Positions 19,257-30,995 of a DNA stretch of 64,000 bases are shown here, piece by piece. The stretch is taken from assembly GCF_000417875.1 (NCBI RefSeq), contig NW_006920880.1:440260-504259 (forward strand). Reading direction: 5' to 3'. Numbering within the stretch: the first letter of the stretch is position 1; each line of letters begins with the position of its first letter. The notes beneath the pieces are model-generated. The model was not told the origin of the DNA. It did no database searches and saw only the letters and a list, made by a program, of their open reading frames with translations. This stretch comes from Pseudozyma flocculosa PF-1. Its lineage: Eukaryota; Basidiomycota; Ustilaginomycetes; Ustilaginales; Ustilaginaceae. Position numbers and translations under genes: made by a program.

Positions 19257-21648
19257 TGCCGGGTCGGAGAGGGCACGAAGAACAAAGGATCGAACGGAGG
19301 AGCAGGCGAAGAAGAAGGTCTGAGGCGGGCCTAGGAACGAGGGAGAAACGAAGATGAAGGGGGGTATGCGACGGATGGCGCAATCGAGCGGTCGAGGAGC
19401 GAAGCTCGGGTGGCGGTCGATGGGGTGGGGTGAAAAAAGGCGAACGGCGAGGTCGCCGGTCGTCGAAGGCGAAGATCAGAGACACGAGTCGAAGGGAAGT
19501 CGTAAAGGTGGATGGGACCGGGAAGAGAGCAGCACAATGAAGGCGTCTCTGTCGAACGGAAGGCTGGGACCCCGCGGGGGCTGCCCCAGGTGTCGGGAGG
19601 GTGTGGGTCGCGAGATCGAAAGGCGATCGCTACCGGAGTAGAGTGTCGATCGAGGAGATGCTACCCAGCTGGGGCGGGGAGGACCGGAGAGGGCAAGGCA
19701 AGTGCCACGACAGAGAGGTGGCGACGAGCGTGGTCCTGACTGCCGGTCGGGTCGCCGTGGCGGGAAGGGGTCGAAGCCGGAGCCTCCTGGGATGCGCTCG
19801 CTCCTCTAAGTGCCGGCCAGTATGCAGCCCGTGGCCCTCTAGGCTCCCTCGAGCTTGGCCCAAGGCGGCGGAGAAGGACGGGGCAGGCTGTATGCAGGCT
19901 GAGCACGAGGAGGCGGCCGGATCGCAAGAGGGACCTCAGGTGGCCAAGGATGAGGCGGTCCGCTTTCGCAATGGGGCCAGGAAACCTCGCAAGTCGATCC
20001 CGCTGGTGGGCACTCGAGCGCCTTTTCTGTTTCTTCTTTCCGCGAGAGGCAAGGGGGCTTCTCACTCCTCGACTCGCGACGAGATCGAGAGAGGTGGAGA
20101 GAGAAGACCGATCGCGCCCGAGGCGGAGGAAGAGATCGAAGGACGAGTCGATGCCGCCACAGCAAGGTCCGAGACCGGCGAGGACGAACCCCAATGAGTC
20201 GACCAGGGACGAGCCGCCTTTGTGGACCAACGATGAAGGCTGTCGCAGAGTAGCCCCGCCCGCTTGTCAACTGGCCGCAAGGACCTGTCTCCAAGGCGTT
20301 GGTGGGTGGGAGGCCGGGAGCAGCACGACGTCGAGGGAAAGGCGAAACGAGGGGACTGGATCGGATGGGCGGAAGGGTCGGAAAGGGTGGTGGTGGTGGT
20401 GGTGGTGGTCGTTGGGCAACTGCGGCAGCCGACGGGGCTGCGGCGATATCCCCCACCCTCTCTGGCTGTCGCGCTGCTCGTCATCATCCCCCAGGCTCGC
20501 CTCAGCCGTGGCTGGCCTGGCGTGTCCAGAGGCCTGCTTGGCTTTGCTTGCCTTGCTCGCTCCTTGGAAACCCACCCGGGGCCTGGCTGACTTGGCTGGC
20601 CGGCCGCTTCTCTCGCGCGCGTTGTCAAAGGCCAGCCTTGCCTGAGCTTGCTGGCCTGGCCCTGCCCTCTCGGGCCTCGGCCCGCCCTTTGGTCCTGCCT
20701 CGCCTCGCACGCGCGGCTGCCCCCCAAACAGGCAGGGGAGAGGGCCAGGGGCAGCCAGACTGGCCAGCCAAACCGTCGTTTGAAAATGGGGAAAATTTTC
20801 CCCCCTCGCCGTCATTTGAATTCAACGCCGGATTGCGAGAAATTCCAACGATTTGAAATCCGACAGGAGAGTGTCGCGGCGCTGCGCTGCCGGGACTGCT
20901 TGCGCTGGGCAGAGGGGCAGGCTAGGCTGGGCAAACCTCGGTCAAGCAAGCAAGGAACCGTTGCCCCACGCCGCGGCCCCGCGCCAGCTTCACAGGCCTC
21001 TCCTCCCAGCTTCGCAACCGTCCGGGCCAGGCCGACGGCTGCGCCACCGACATCGGGCGACAAGCTCGCAAGCCATCCTCCTCTCAGAGTCCGGAGATCT
21101 GTAGTCACACCGCAGCAAGCGGATGCGCGCCTCGACGGCTGCCTGCCTGTTGCGTGGCAGCCGACGTCGTGCGGTCCCGGTCTCGCTCGACAACTCGACT
21201 GGGGCGAATTGGTGGATGCTGAGCGGCTTCTGAGCTGCCTCGGGTGCATGACGAGCGACACCTCACAACCGACAGGTCGACGAACGAGGATAGGGCTTCG
21301 CCGGCGCGCCATCGCATAGACCGACGAAAGCCTCTCTGCGTGCTGGCTGTCAGGCGGCGAGGCAGCGCTCTTGCATCGTATGGTAGTGCGCGGTCAGCAC
21401 CTCGACGTCGTGAATCATGGCAGGCCATCGTCCTGAAAGACAAGGATCGACGTGACGGCTCGAGGGGCAGGTGGCATCGTCGTACTGACTCGAAAGCGCA
21501 GCCGCTTGTCCACAGAGCGAATCAAACGCCCTCGATACTTGTGGTGATGGGCCGGCGTTGAGAGTCGTGGACACGCCAGCCACCTCTCGCTGCCCCAGCA
21601 AACGCCGGGACAGATACCATCGCGATGGTATCACTCTCTCCATCGCCC

Positions 21649-22420
21649 GTCTAGTAGAGCATCGCGTCGAGCAAGTTGGCCCGGACGTCATACTCGCACC
21701 GAACATACGAGCTGCACGGATGCTGCAGGAACCTGGCTCCCATCGGGAGACTACTGTTGATCGCGGCTTGTCAGAACATGGCGATCAAGCTGTCGTCCGG
21801 GCCGTTCCGTCTCCCGACGTCGAAGGTGGGCTCACGGTTGCAAGGCGGCCGTCGTCCTGCTCGCCTTCGGATCCGGCCAACGTTGAGCGCCACCCACGTC
21901 CCAGATGGCAGTTCGGATTCTCCTTGCCACGAGGTTCGGATGAATGCCAAGAACGAGGGGTCGGCGAGGCGAACAGATGACACCATCAAGGGCAAGACCT
22001 ACGGCGCCGACGGCGTGGCCGTGCTGCCAAGAAAGAGAGGCCACGCGCGCCGATGCCTTCTGAGCACTAGTCCGTCATCGCCAACGAGCGTCCAGCTGAA
22101 GTCTGACGGGGCAAGCCAAGGCAGGAGTGTCGGGGCCAGCGCCAAGTACGATGCCGGTACCGGTACCTTCTTCGGTCACCATGTACCGCTGTCGGCACAC
22201 GAGCGGATCCCCTGGACACGGTACCGGTCCCTCGAACGAAGCCAAGCCTTGGATTTTGGCAGCGACGAAGCCGCAGACGGGTGGCTCGCCGCGCGATGAG
22301 GCTTGGCAGACATACGCACAGGTGCCACCGTGAGGTCCCTTGTGGACACCTGAACGCGGGGCACTGTCCGGAGCTCGATTGACTGGCCGCCACAAAGAGA
22401 TAGGAAGTGGTCACGGAGAG
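21649..22420 (-). other. Minus-strand coding-like patches, possible unrecognised or decaying multi-exon gene
   Basis: Several short minus-strand frames look like protein although none is long. Around 22080-22340 there is a Cys-containing segment including CGFVAAKIQGLASFEG and RQRYMVTEEGTGTGIVLG. Around 21860-21995 there is LMVSSVRLADPSFLAFIRTSW followed by SELPSGTWVALNVGRI. At 21649-21755 there is a GC3-rich terminal frame reading FLQHPCSSYVRCEYDV then RANLLDAMLY and stop. They lie in different frames, so introns or frameshifts would be needed. Codon bias is weaker than in neighbouring genes except in the terminal patch. I recognise no family. Confidence 0.25.
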
Positions 22421-22816
22421 ATCAGACAAGCGGCAGCGATCAGGTTGGCTGGACCGAGGGTCGACCGCAGCACCGCGGAGCAAGCGCTGCCTGGCTGGCT
22501 ACCGGCAGTACCGGGTCGGGTCGCAACAGCCTGGGGGCCGCGGTGCTCCCAGGCTGAGGCAGGCGTTTGAGCGGCGACGCTGAGCGTACGCAAGCCGCCG
22601 CTATGCCGCCGGCCTTATGCCCGCCGCACGATTGCATGGCGACAAGGCCCAGCGCCGACCACGCCCGCTGCTCTCTCTCTTGCTTGGCACTTCCCGCCGG
22701 GCCCTGGCGCTGGTCCGCCAACGCGCACTAGCCCCTTGTTCCGCTGGAGCGCGAGTAGTCTCGCGACTCTGCGACGGACGCCGCTTTTCTTCTCTGCTGT
22801 CGTTGATGGAGGATGA

Positions 22817-23124
22817 CTAGAAATGGGCCCCCATCATATCTACCTCGACAAACCGAAGGACCATGTCCTCGGTCGTCGCCTGGGACGGGGGGACGTGATC
22901 GGTGATGGCGATGCCAAGCCTTGTCGGGCTGCAGGGCTGCAGGAACCAGCGCTGCCTGAAAACGCACGCACGCACGCACGTACGGCTAGGCGGCCTTCCA
23001 CCTGCCTCGGGTGCTGGCGGCTCTTTCCCAACCGTCGGCCTGAAACTGCGTGACGGTAGCGCGTGCGTCGAATGCAGTCGGGCTTGCCGGGCTGGACGAG
23101 GATCTGCCTGCCCGGTGCCCGCAA
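22817..23124 (-). CDS. Possible 3' exons of an unrecognised small gene
   Basis: A candidate final exon at 22955-22817 follows a TTTTCAG acceptor and has high GC3. It reads RWFLQPCSPTRLGIAITD, then HVPPSQATTEDMVLRFVEVD, ending MMGAHF and stop. An upstream minus-strand frame (to about 23002) reads FDARATVTQFQADGWERAA and can be joined in phase through a 46-base intron with a GTGGAA donor. A different donor at 23158 (GTGAGG) can also be joined in phase to another frame. The 5' end and the correct upstream exon are unresolved and no family is recognised. Confidence 0.28.
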
Positions 23125-24284
23125 GGTCCACGTCGCTGCCCTGGACGGCAGTCCTCACCCGAGCATCGCAGGAACAGAGGGGACGATACAGTCTGTATTG
23201 GCCTCAGCTGAACATGTCGATCGAAGTCGAGACGACAGGTGAAAGGTGGGCGCGGGTAGCGCGAGGAGGCGCCGCGCCAAGACTGAGGGCGCGAACTGCG
23301 TCGGATCACGGGTGCCAAGGCCACAGGGGGTCATACAGGCTACAGTAGGCAAGTGTGGTGCGTCGAGCGAGGATGGCACTGTCGCGTACACCGTTTCACG
23401 GCCAGGCCGGGTGGGTACTGTATGATACCACGTTCACGCCCTCCTCCTGTCCTGTCCTCCGGCTCGTCCGGGCCACAACGACGGGAGCTGCTGCCTGTAT
23501 GGACAGCGGAAGTCCCATCACCGAAGACGGAAGGGATGGCTGGCCTACCTGGCCAGCCAGCTATTTTGGGTAGTCAGGCGCAGGCCAGCGCCTACGCCAG
23601 CGCCTCGCCGTCGGCGTGCCCCTTTGCCAAGACTTTTGGCCCGCTGGCCTCGCTTCGGCTGCTGCTTTGATCCGCCTTGGCAGGCCGACGGCGCGTCGGT
23701 GGGCCCTGCCTGTAGCCTGCCTGGCTGCTGGCTGCTGGCTGACCCAGCTGCTTTGACTGAACGGGAGAAAAGGCTTGGCGCGCTCCTGCGGCTGCTGGCT
23801 CGCTGGCCTGCCTGCTGCCTTGCCGCGTATTGCCTCTCGGGTGGATCCGCCTGCTGTATGTGGCCTCTCTCTTGTGCCAAGCCTGACTCCCTGCTTGGCC
23901 CACGGGCAGGCGGGCCGGCCAAGCATCATGGCCTCGACTTGACCGCCGCCGCCGCCGCCGGAAGGCACAAAACGAGCGAGCGAGCGGCGGCGGCGGCGGC
24001 GCGGCGGAGCTGGCCGTCGTCGTCGTCGTCGTCGTCGTCCTCGCCTCGTAGTTCGTAGCGCCGCTGCCTAGCCTGCCTATCGTCGTCGCTCTCGCGCGCC
24101 ACGTTCGTCGACGGGTCTTGGCATCGCCTTCGCCTTGGCCTCCGCCTCGTCGCCAGCTCCCTATCCGCCTTGGGACGGTTTCCCTATTCCTGCCCTCCCC
24201 CCTGGGTACCGGCCCCCTCTTGCGCCGACCCGCCGCTTCCCCGCCCGCTGAGGTGCCCCGCCCCCTCCCCGCGACTTCGCTCTT

Positions 24285-24292
24285 ACATATAG
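24285..24292 (+). promoter_or_regulatory. TATA-like element upstream of the zinc-cluster gene
   Basis: ACATATAG in a C-rich context, about 200 bases before the preferred ATG at 24489. A pyrimidine-rich leader follows, which is a common layout for fungal promoters. Confidence 0.4.
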
Positions 24293-24488
24293 CCGGCCCC
24301 TCCCCTCCCATCTTAGCCTGCGCCGAACCCTTTTGCCTCCCCCTACGGGTACCTCTTCATCTCGCTGCCTCGACTCCCGACCTACACTCGAACCTCTCTC
24401 GCAAGCAAAGGGCTGGCCATCGATTGTCCGTAGCTCATCACCGACCTACATCCAGCCCCCCTTTCGCATCGTAGCTTCGCCAAAGGCC

Positions 24489-27078
24489 ATGCTCGCCAAT
24501 CCGCCCAGCATGTCGAGACTCCCCCACGCACCCTTCTCGTCCTCCTGGGACGCCAGCCGCTCCTTCCACCACTCGACTTATGCATCTGCGGGCCCGTCGA
24601 CCTACGCCCAGCCTCACCAGCCTTCGTGGTCGTCGCCCTCTGTCGCCTCCTCGTCGTCTTCGTCGCGCGCCCCTCTGTCGCACAACACCAGCGGCGCCAA
24701 GGATCTAGACCAGCCCATGCCCACTCCGACCACCGTCATCACCGCCGACGGCACCACCGTCTACGCCGCCACCGGCCGCAAGCGCAAGCGCCTTCAAAAG
24801 GTACGCGCACGCCTCGACGTCCGTCGGCGTCGACGACCGTCCGTTTCGGCCTGCGCCCATGCTGACAGCCGTGTGCAATTGTTCTCTCTTCACCCATCGA
24901 TCACAGGCCTGCGTCGCCTGCCACAAGGCCAAGAGGCGATGCGACGGCGGACTACCATGCTCCAACTGCGACTTCAGCGGCAGGACATGCTGCTACTCGG
25001 ACGCCAACGGAAAGATGGTCCTGCCGACGGCGCGAGCCGGCCCCAACGCCAATGGCAACGCCAACTCGCCACTTAGCGGTAGCAGCAGCATCGCGCCATC
25101 AGCAGCGCCTCGCCCGCCTCATCCCTCCGAATCGCTCGGCGCCTGCATGATCTCGGCCCCGCCATCGCACGTCCACGCCGAATCGCGTCCCCACCCCGCA
25201 GCGGCGTTGAGATCGCCCTACGCCAGCAACGTTGTACACGACACGGAGGCTGCATCCTCGACGATGCCCCGGGGGTCTAGCCAAGCACACGCGCAGGCGC
25301 AGGCACCGCCGCCCTCCGCTGCCCCCGCGTCCAAGTCGTCCAGCGAGTCTCCGAAGATGGCGCTCAGCCACTTTGGAAGCCTCAGCGCTGCGTCCGCATC
25401 GAGCCTTCCCGACGTGCCGCCAGAACGCCGGCGCGAGCTCATCAGCATCTTTTTCGCCCAGCTCCACCCATTCAGCTCGGTCATCGACGAGATCTCGTTC
25501 CTCCGCGATCTTTCTACGTCGGAAGTCTCGCCGGCCCTACTGTTCTCGATGTACGCCCTGGCCGCCCGCTTCCAGCAGGACGTCGAGGAGCAGCACCGCT
25601 TCGCTGCCGGCGAAACCTACGCCCGTGCGGCCCGCGCCATGCTCACCGAGGAGGACGCCAACGGCTGCTCCGCGCTTGAGCAGCCGAGCCTGGAGAACGC
25701 CACGGCTCTCTGCCTCCTTGCCGCCCACGAGGCCGGCATGGGCCGCCTGCAGCGCGCGCTCTCGTACTCGAGCGCCAGCGTGCGCATGGTCATCGCCCTC
25801 CGGTTCCACGAGGGTGCCATCCCCGAGGCTCGCCACATGACCTACAGCCGCGACTCTTTCAGCGGCAACGTCCGACGCAACAGCTGCCAGCGGCTAGTCT
25901 GCGTGGCCTGGGCGCTCGACATCCTGATCGCGTCGCTCGTCGGCCAGGCCCCCTCGGTCCGTGCCGACGAGATCGATGCCTGCATCGCCAACTTCCGCGC
26001 CAGCAACAGCGACGACGTCACCAAGGCCTTCTTCAGCCTGACGCAGATCTTTGCCGTCTTTGTCCGGGCGCTCGACCACGCGCGAGCGACCCGGTCCGCC
26101 GCCGCCGAGAACGCCAAGGGCGCCAGCGACGCCGCGCGCCAGTGCGAGGAGAGCCTGCACGCCTGGGCCGAGCAGCTGGGACCGGACGAAAGGTTCGACG
26201 AGGCCAACCTCAACTCGACCGCCAAGGCGCTCGCCGAGATTGACTCGAGCCCCTCGGCAGCCAAGGCGGGCTGCTGGGCCATGATGCACATGGTCGCCGA
26301 GTCGCTCATGTTCGTCTTGCACTCGGCGGCGCCCGTCGACGAGGACCAGTCGCGCAAGACGGCCGCGTACAGCAACCTGCTCCTCATCCTCGACGCCTTT
26401 GGCGCCGCCGGTCGACAGGGTCTGTTTGCCCTGCCTGCGCTGCTCATCTGCACCGAGTACCCGACCCGGCCTAAGCTGAGCGTCTCGCGCTGGTGGAACC
26501 AGGCGCGCGAGTGCTGGGGCCTCGGCGAGGTCCAGATTGCCGACGCCGCCGCCGCTCTCCGCATCTCGCGCCAGTCTGCGCCCGTCGCCTCCTCGCTGCC
26601 CTACGGCGAGCCGCTCTCGCACCAGAGGAGCGGCAGCGGCGAGGTGCAGGGACAGCGTCAGCCGCTTCCGCGCCACCACGCCTCGGCGTCGGGGTCCATG
26701 CTCCCCTCGCTCGGCTCGCTGCCCCTCCCTGGCCTCCGCCTCTCGCCCCCGACGTCGAACGGTGCGCGGAGCGAGGCTGGCGAGCGGCCCAGCCTCTCGC
26801 CCATCGGTGCCATCTCGTCGCCGACCGACCTGCCCTCGTGGAGGACGGGCAACTCGCAGGGCCGCGGCAGCCCCGCCTCGACCGAGCAGGACGGCGGCCG
26901 GTCGCCCACGCAGGCCAACAGCTTTGAGCTGTACGCCTCCAACGCCATGCGCAGCCCGCCGCCCGGCTCGACGATGCGCAGCGGCGCCCTCGGAGCCTCG
27001 TCGGACCCGCGCTCCGCTTGGAGCCCCATCACGTCGCTGAGGGGCGAGAAGCGCACCATCAGCAACGTCTCGCAGTAG
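24489..27078 (+). CDS. Zn2Cys6 fungal transcription factor, two exons
   Basis: Exons 24489-24800 and 24907-27078 (phase 0 junction, 106-base intron) encode 827 residues. The zinc cluster is perfect: C106-x2-C109-x6-C116-x5-C122-x2-C125-x6-C132 in ACVACHKAKRRCDGG and LPCSNCDFSGRTCCYSD. It is preceded by the basic GRKRKRLQK, so the intron splits the DNA-binding region just before the first Cys. Residues ~210-490 show a fungal-specific TF middle-homology-like region (PPERRRELISIFFAQLHPF, ALLFSMYALAARFQQDVEE, RLVCVAWALDILIASLVG). The C-terminus is Ser/Pro/Gly-rich. Target genes are unknown. An in-frame ATG at 24333 would add 52 residues, but it lies in the CT-rich leader. Confidence 0.9.
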
Positions 27079-27723
27079 TCGTTCGTCGCCACATGCGCGC
27101 CACCGCCAACTCTTGTACTTGTATCGTCTTGTCTCGTCTTTGGAAGGAGCACGGATTGCATCGCATATCGACCATCTCTTTCCATCCCATCTCCCTGAGT
27201 CTCTGGTTGTCTGTGTGATGTGCGCGTGCGTGGTGCGCCCCCGCGTTTCTTGACACCTGCGCGTCTCGGTCGCGTCTCCTGCGCCGGCCGCTCTCTCTGA
27301 TCAGGAAAGAGGACGAGGGGCGGATTTTGTGCGGCGCATCGGGCCAAGTCAAGGCGGGGGAGGAAGTCCAGAGGTTGACAACGCTTATTCGAAGGGGTAT
27401 ATTATACAGGATGCTATGCTACGAGGATGCGATCTTGCTACACGACGACTNNNNNNNNNNNNNNNNNNNNNNNNNNNNNNNNNNNNNNNNNNNNNNNNNN
27501 NNNNNNNNNNNNNNNNNNNNNNNNNNNNNNNNNNNNNNNNNNNNNNNNNNNNNNNNNNNNNNNNNNNNNNNNNNNNNNNNNNNNNNNNNNNNNNNNNNNN
27601 NNNNNNNNNNNNNNNNNNNNNNNNNNNNNNNNNNNNNNNNNNNNNNNNNNNNGGCAAGGGCGAGGGGGGGCAGGAGCAAGCCGACACGATGCACGGCGAG
27701 GCCAAGCCAGACGCCTGCCTCCT
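27079..27723. other. Convergent 3' region with assembly gap
   Basis: The 3' flanks of the transcription factor (+) and the KASH-like gene (-), interrupted by 202 unknown bases. No gene is seen in the known sequence. The KASH-like frame ends 71 bases right of the gap, so its stop is real sequence. Confidence 0.7.
27451..27652. other. Assembly gap (run of N)
   Basis: 202 consecutive unknown bases. The length may be an estimate. No claims are made for this interval. Confidence 1.
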
Positions 27724-30057
27724 CTAGGTCGGTATGAAGAAGTCCGGCTCGCCCCGTGCGCCGCCCAGCCCAAACACCCTGGCGTACCAGGCGCGCGGCG
27801 GCGGCGTCGGCGAAAAGAGGCCCGACTCGCCAAAGTCGGGCGCAAAGGCGTACGGCATCGACATGGTGTTGGCCGTGTGGAACGCGTACACCTCCTCCCT
27901 GCTCAGCCCCGCCGTCGCCCCCGCCGCCGCCGGCGCCGCCGATGAAGACGACGGCGATGCGAAGCCGGGCCTGCACCAGTGTAGCTGCGGTGCTAGCAGA
28001 CCGCCGAGCAGGATACCGACGACAACGGCCGAAATGGCAAAGTACAGCTCGGTGCGGCGGAGGACCGAGCGGTCCAGTGCTGGGATCCGCGTCCAGGCTG
28101 CCTTGCGGTCGCGCAGCAGCGCCCGAGTGCGGTCGATCAGGGCCGTGGGCTTGATCGCAAACGGCAGGAGCGTGCCGGGCCGCCGTTGTGCGGGCTTCGA
28201 GGGCGGGGCGTCTAGTGTGATCGGCGCAACGTCGTCAGAGCTGGATGCGGCCAGCATCTTGGGCGTCGTCTGGGAATCCTCGTCCAGGCCGGCCTCGGAT
28301 GAGGCTGCAGCAGGGGGAGGGGTAGTTGTCGATGCAGGCGCGGCCGCTTCCTCCTCTAGTCCCGCTCCCGACAAGAGCGCCTTTGACTCGTCGGTCTGCG
28401 AATCCCGCAGTGGTCCTGGTGCTGCCCCCCTCTCGTCGTCCATGTCGACCGTGCGGGCCTCTTCTGGCTTTGCGGCGAGCGTCGGTGTTGATGGCCGATC
28501 ACTCTGGGGTGGCGAGCCTGTGCTCATGTCGATCATGGAACCGGCGTCGCCTTCAGCCTCGGTGACCGCTGCAGAATGGCTGTCGTCGTCGTCTGAATCG
28601 AGGCCCGAGTCGTGCTCGGATGCCGACGCTGGGGCCGAAGGGATCGACGACGCTTCCGAGCGCGCGTCGCTGACCTCCGATGGCGTTCTCCCGGTCACCT
28701 CGTGCATCTCGGACCCCAGGCGGCGGTGCTTGCCGACGAGGCTCTCGGTGTCGGTGTCGCCCTCGCGCAGCATCTCGATCATATTCTGAAGGTCCGAGTT
28801 CGTCGAGCGGGATCCTGCGAGCGCCTCTTCGAGCGGCTCCAGCTGGCCCTCGAGCTCGGCGATCCTGCGGTCCGCGCGCTGCATGTCGGCCTCCTTTTCC
28901 TGGACCTGGAATGCCAGCCGGTCGACCTCCTCCTGCTTGCGCTCCACGCGCTCCGTCTCCTTGATCAGCTGCTGGCGGATCCGCTCGGTCGTGTCGCACT
29001 GGTCCTCGCGCTCCTTTTGCAGCCTGTTGTGGTCCTTGCGGAGGCCGTCGTGGTCGTTGCGCAGCTTGCGGTACGCCGCTTCGTCCTCCTGGCGCTTCTT
29101 CTGGAGCTCGCTCATTTCCGACTCGAGCCGCTCGATATACGTCTGCCGCGACTGCGACTTGATGCGCAGCTCCTTGTTCTCCTTGGCGGCCTCCTTGAGC
29201 TGGGAAGCGAGCTCGTCGCTGTGCTCCTGCAGCTCGTACATGCGCGTCTCGTAGTTGTCCTCGAGGCCGTGCACCTTTTCGAGCTTCTGCTCGCGGTCGG
29301 CGAGCTGCTCGTTGAGCTTGTCGATGGTCGAGGCGCGGTCCTCGAGCTGCCGCTCGAGGCCGCTCATCCTGCCTTCCTCGTCGCGAAGCTGCCGCCGCAG
29401 CAGATCCAGGTTCTGTGCCTGCTCGGCAAGCTCCTCTTCGAGCTGGGCGATCCGCCGCTGCGACTCGAGCAGGTCGCGCTGGACAGCGTCTATGTCGACA
29501 GAGGGCGGGGGTGTCAGGGACTCTTTGGTGCGCGCGAGGGGCGAACCGACGTAGGCGGCGTCGCTGACCCTCGGGCTGCGGTTCGAGCTGCGCTCCCCCG
29601 CGCTGCTGTGCCGGCCCCTCAGCCGCGGAGGCGGCGGACGGGAGAACGAGGGGCTGCCGGTGGCCCTGCCCTTGAATACGGTGCCCGGTGCGGCATCCTC
29701 ATCGGACGAGGTGTCGTTGTCGGTGTCGGGCCGCTGCTCCATGGCTGGGCTGTGCAGCGGGCTGCGCGCGGCCTCGTGTTTGAGAACGAGCGAGACGAGG
29801 TCTTCGGCATGGACGGGGATGTCGGGGTTCTCGCCGGCAAAAACGAGAAAGTTGGCGTGGTCCTGAGGCTGGAGGAAGGGTTGGCCTTGGATGCGCTGGA
29901 ATGTTTCAAACATGTTGGGGAGGTCGCGCACCTTGACCACCTCTGAGCCGTTTGCAAAGTCGTGGAAGAGGGTCTCGACGCGCTTCCGGAGGTTGGGGTC
30001 GTCCTTGGCGGCAGGTGCGGCATCGCCGCCGAAGGGCGCTCCCAAAGCGGGTTCCAT
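27724..30057 (-). CDS. EF-hand-like, coiled-coil, tail-anchored protein; KASH5/Kms1-like LINC candidate
   Basis: Single exon, 777 residues. Residues ~18-95 form a helical EF-hand-like module without clear calcium ligands (LRKRVETLFHDFANGSEVV, VRDLPNMFETFQRIQG). A Ser/Pro linker is followed by a long parallel coiled coil (~190-450, heptads such as RRIAQLEEELAEQAQNLDLL). After an acidic disordered stretch, one transmembrane helix lies near residues 670-692 (TELYFAISAVVVGILLGG). An 83-residue Pro-rich tail ends in FIPT. This order (EF-hand-like, coiled coil, single C-terminal membrane span, short tail ending near a proline) matches KASH5 and the fission-yeast Kms1/Kms2 outer-nuclear-membrane proteins. 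The tail lacks a canonical PPPX ending, so a golgin or other tail-anchored coiled-coil protein remains possible. Confidence 0.6.
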   Translation of the reverse strand: MEPALGAPFGGDAAPAAKDDPNLRKRVETLFHDFANGSEVVKVRDLPNMFETFQRIQGQPFLQPQDHANFLVFAGENPDIPVHAEDLVSLVLKHEAARSPLHSPAMEQRPDTDNDTSSDEDAAPGTVFKGRATGSPSFSRPPPPRLRGRHSSAGERSSNRSPRVSDAAYVGSPLARTKESLTPPPSVDIDAVQRDLLESQRRIAQLEEELAEQAQNLDLLRRQLRDEEGRMSGLERQLEDRASTIDKLNEQLADREQKLEKVHGLEDNYETRMYELQEHSDELASQLKEAAKENKELRIKSQSRQTYIERLESEMSELQKKRQEDEAAYRKLRNDHDGLRKDHNRLQKEREDQCDTTERIRQQLIKETERVERKQEEVDRLAFQVQEKEADMQRADRRIAELEGQLEPLEEALAGSRSTNSDLQNMIEMLREGDTDTESLVGKHRRLGSEMHEVTGRTPSEVSDARSEASSIPSAPASASEHDSGLDSDDDDSHSAAVTEAEGDAGSMIDMSTGSPPQSDRPSTPTLAAKPEEARTVDMDDERGAAPGPLRDSQTDESKALLSGAGLEEEAAAPASTTTPPPAAASSEAGLDEDSQTTPKMLAASSSDDVAPITLDAPPSKPAQRRPGTLLPFAIKPTALIDRTRALLRDRKAAWTRIPALDRSVLRRTELYFAISAVVVGILLGGLLAPQLHWCRPGFASPSSSSAAPAAAGATAGLSREEVYAFHTANTMSMPYAFAPDFGESGLFSPTPPPRAWYARVFGLGGARGEPDFFIPT

Positions 30058-30995
30058 GGCGGGCGCAGGTGATGCTAGTATGGGCGCGATGTCGAGACAG
30101 GGTCGGGGACGAGCGCGGGCGCCGCTTTCAGGAGCGTGTGCGCTGTGGGAGGGCGGCGTCTAGTGAGGTGTAAGCCATCCGAGATTCCTGTCCGGCGTCG
30201 TCGTGAGCAAGTGCGCCAAGGCCCGTGCAAGCGCGGGACGAGGATGCGGCGGTGGGCAGTAGCCTGCGCCGAGTGCGAGGTCGAGGGCGAGTCCAGAGTC
30301 GTGGGCGCAACTTCTGCTGCGGTCCGCGATGCGTGTCTTGCGGTCGACGGATGGGCGGTGGCAGCGTTGACGTCGAGGTTGGTGGTGGCGGGTGTTGCGT
30401 CTAGGAGCTGGTCGGCAAGCGTCAGGTATAGAGAGAGGGAAGAGAGGAGAGTAGAGCAGCAGGAGGCTGAGGCTGTGTTGGGAGCGCGCCGCGCAAAGAG
30501 GTTACGTTGGCGTCGGACCTGGGCCGCCGGTGTCGGGGAGCGGTACGTGATGGCAGAAAGGCGACGGGAGCGACCGACGAAATCACGCCCCCGCCCTCGG
30601 AAGGTGGGGCGCCTGGATGTGATTTTCCAGAAAAGGGGGTTCGTTGGCGCTGGCACACTTTTTTTTTGGGCTTGGCGAAGGCAGGCGGGCCTCTGCCTCG
30701 ATGAAGTCACACACACGCCCGACGACCTCGAGCGTGGACCCTTTCGAGGGCCCAAGCCCCGCCAGCCAGCCAGCCAGGCCGGCCCCGCGCCGATGGCCTG
30801 CCCGCGCACGTACCCACCGCCGCCGGCGCTGCCGCACGGTGTGTTTCGGCGTGGTCCGACTGCTCTCAGAGTCGAGCTCGACTCGACCAGACGTACACTA
30901 CTACACACACTCTCTCTCTGAGGCCGACCATCTACCTCACTTCGCGACCCCCTCGCGTTTGTCCCTCGTCGCCGCTCGCCGTCGTCGTTGCCACC
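30058..30995. promoter_or_regulatory. Divergent upstream region of the KASH-like gene (-) and MON2 (+)
   Basis: About 0.94 kb shared by two head-to-head genes. An (AC)n/(CT)n stretch precedes MON2 at about 30897-30920. No TATA box is clear and no coding frame is convincing. Confidence 0.45.

Larger units (their letters stand above)
19257..24488. other. Gene-poor region, about 5.2 kb
   Basis: The longest stretch without an assigned gene. The right end (from about 24.1 kb) is a CT-rich leader/promoter of the zinc-cluster gene. CGG/GCC and CGT trinucleotide runs lie at about 23941-24045. Frames at 19.4-21.3 kb and 23.4-24.1 kb have poor composition. Between 21.65 and 23.15 kb there are minus-strand patches with protein-like composition, listed separately. 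No transposase, reverse transcriptase or other mobile-element protein is recognisable. Confidence 0.5.

Noticed and set aside
23941..24050. GCC/CGG and CGT repeats considered as a CRISPR-like or coding repeat
   Set aside because: Simple trinucleotide runs without spacers; not a CRISPR array and not in a credible gene.
19257..24488. Gene-poor region examined for a transposon or integrated element
   Set aside because: No transposase, integrase or reverse transcriptase motifs and no long terminal or inverted repeats were seen.
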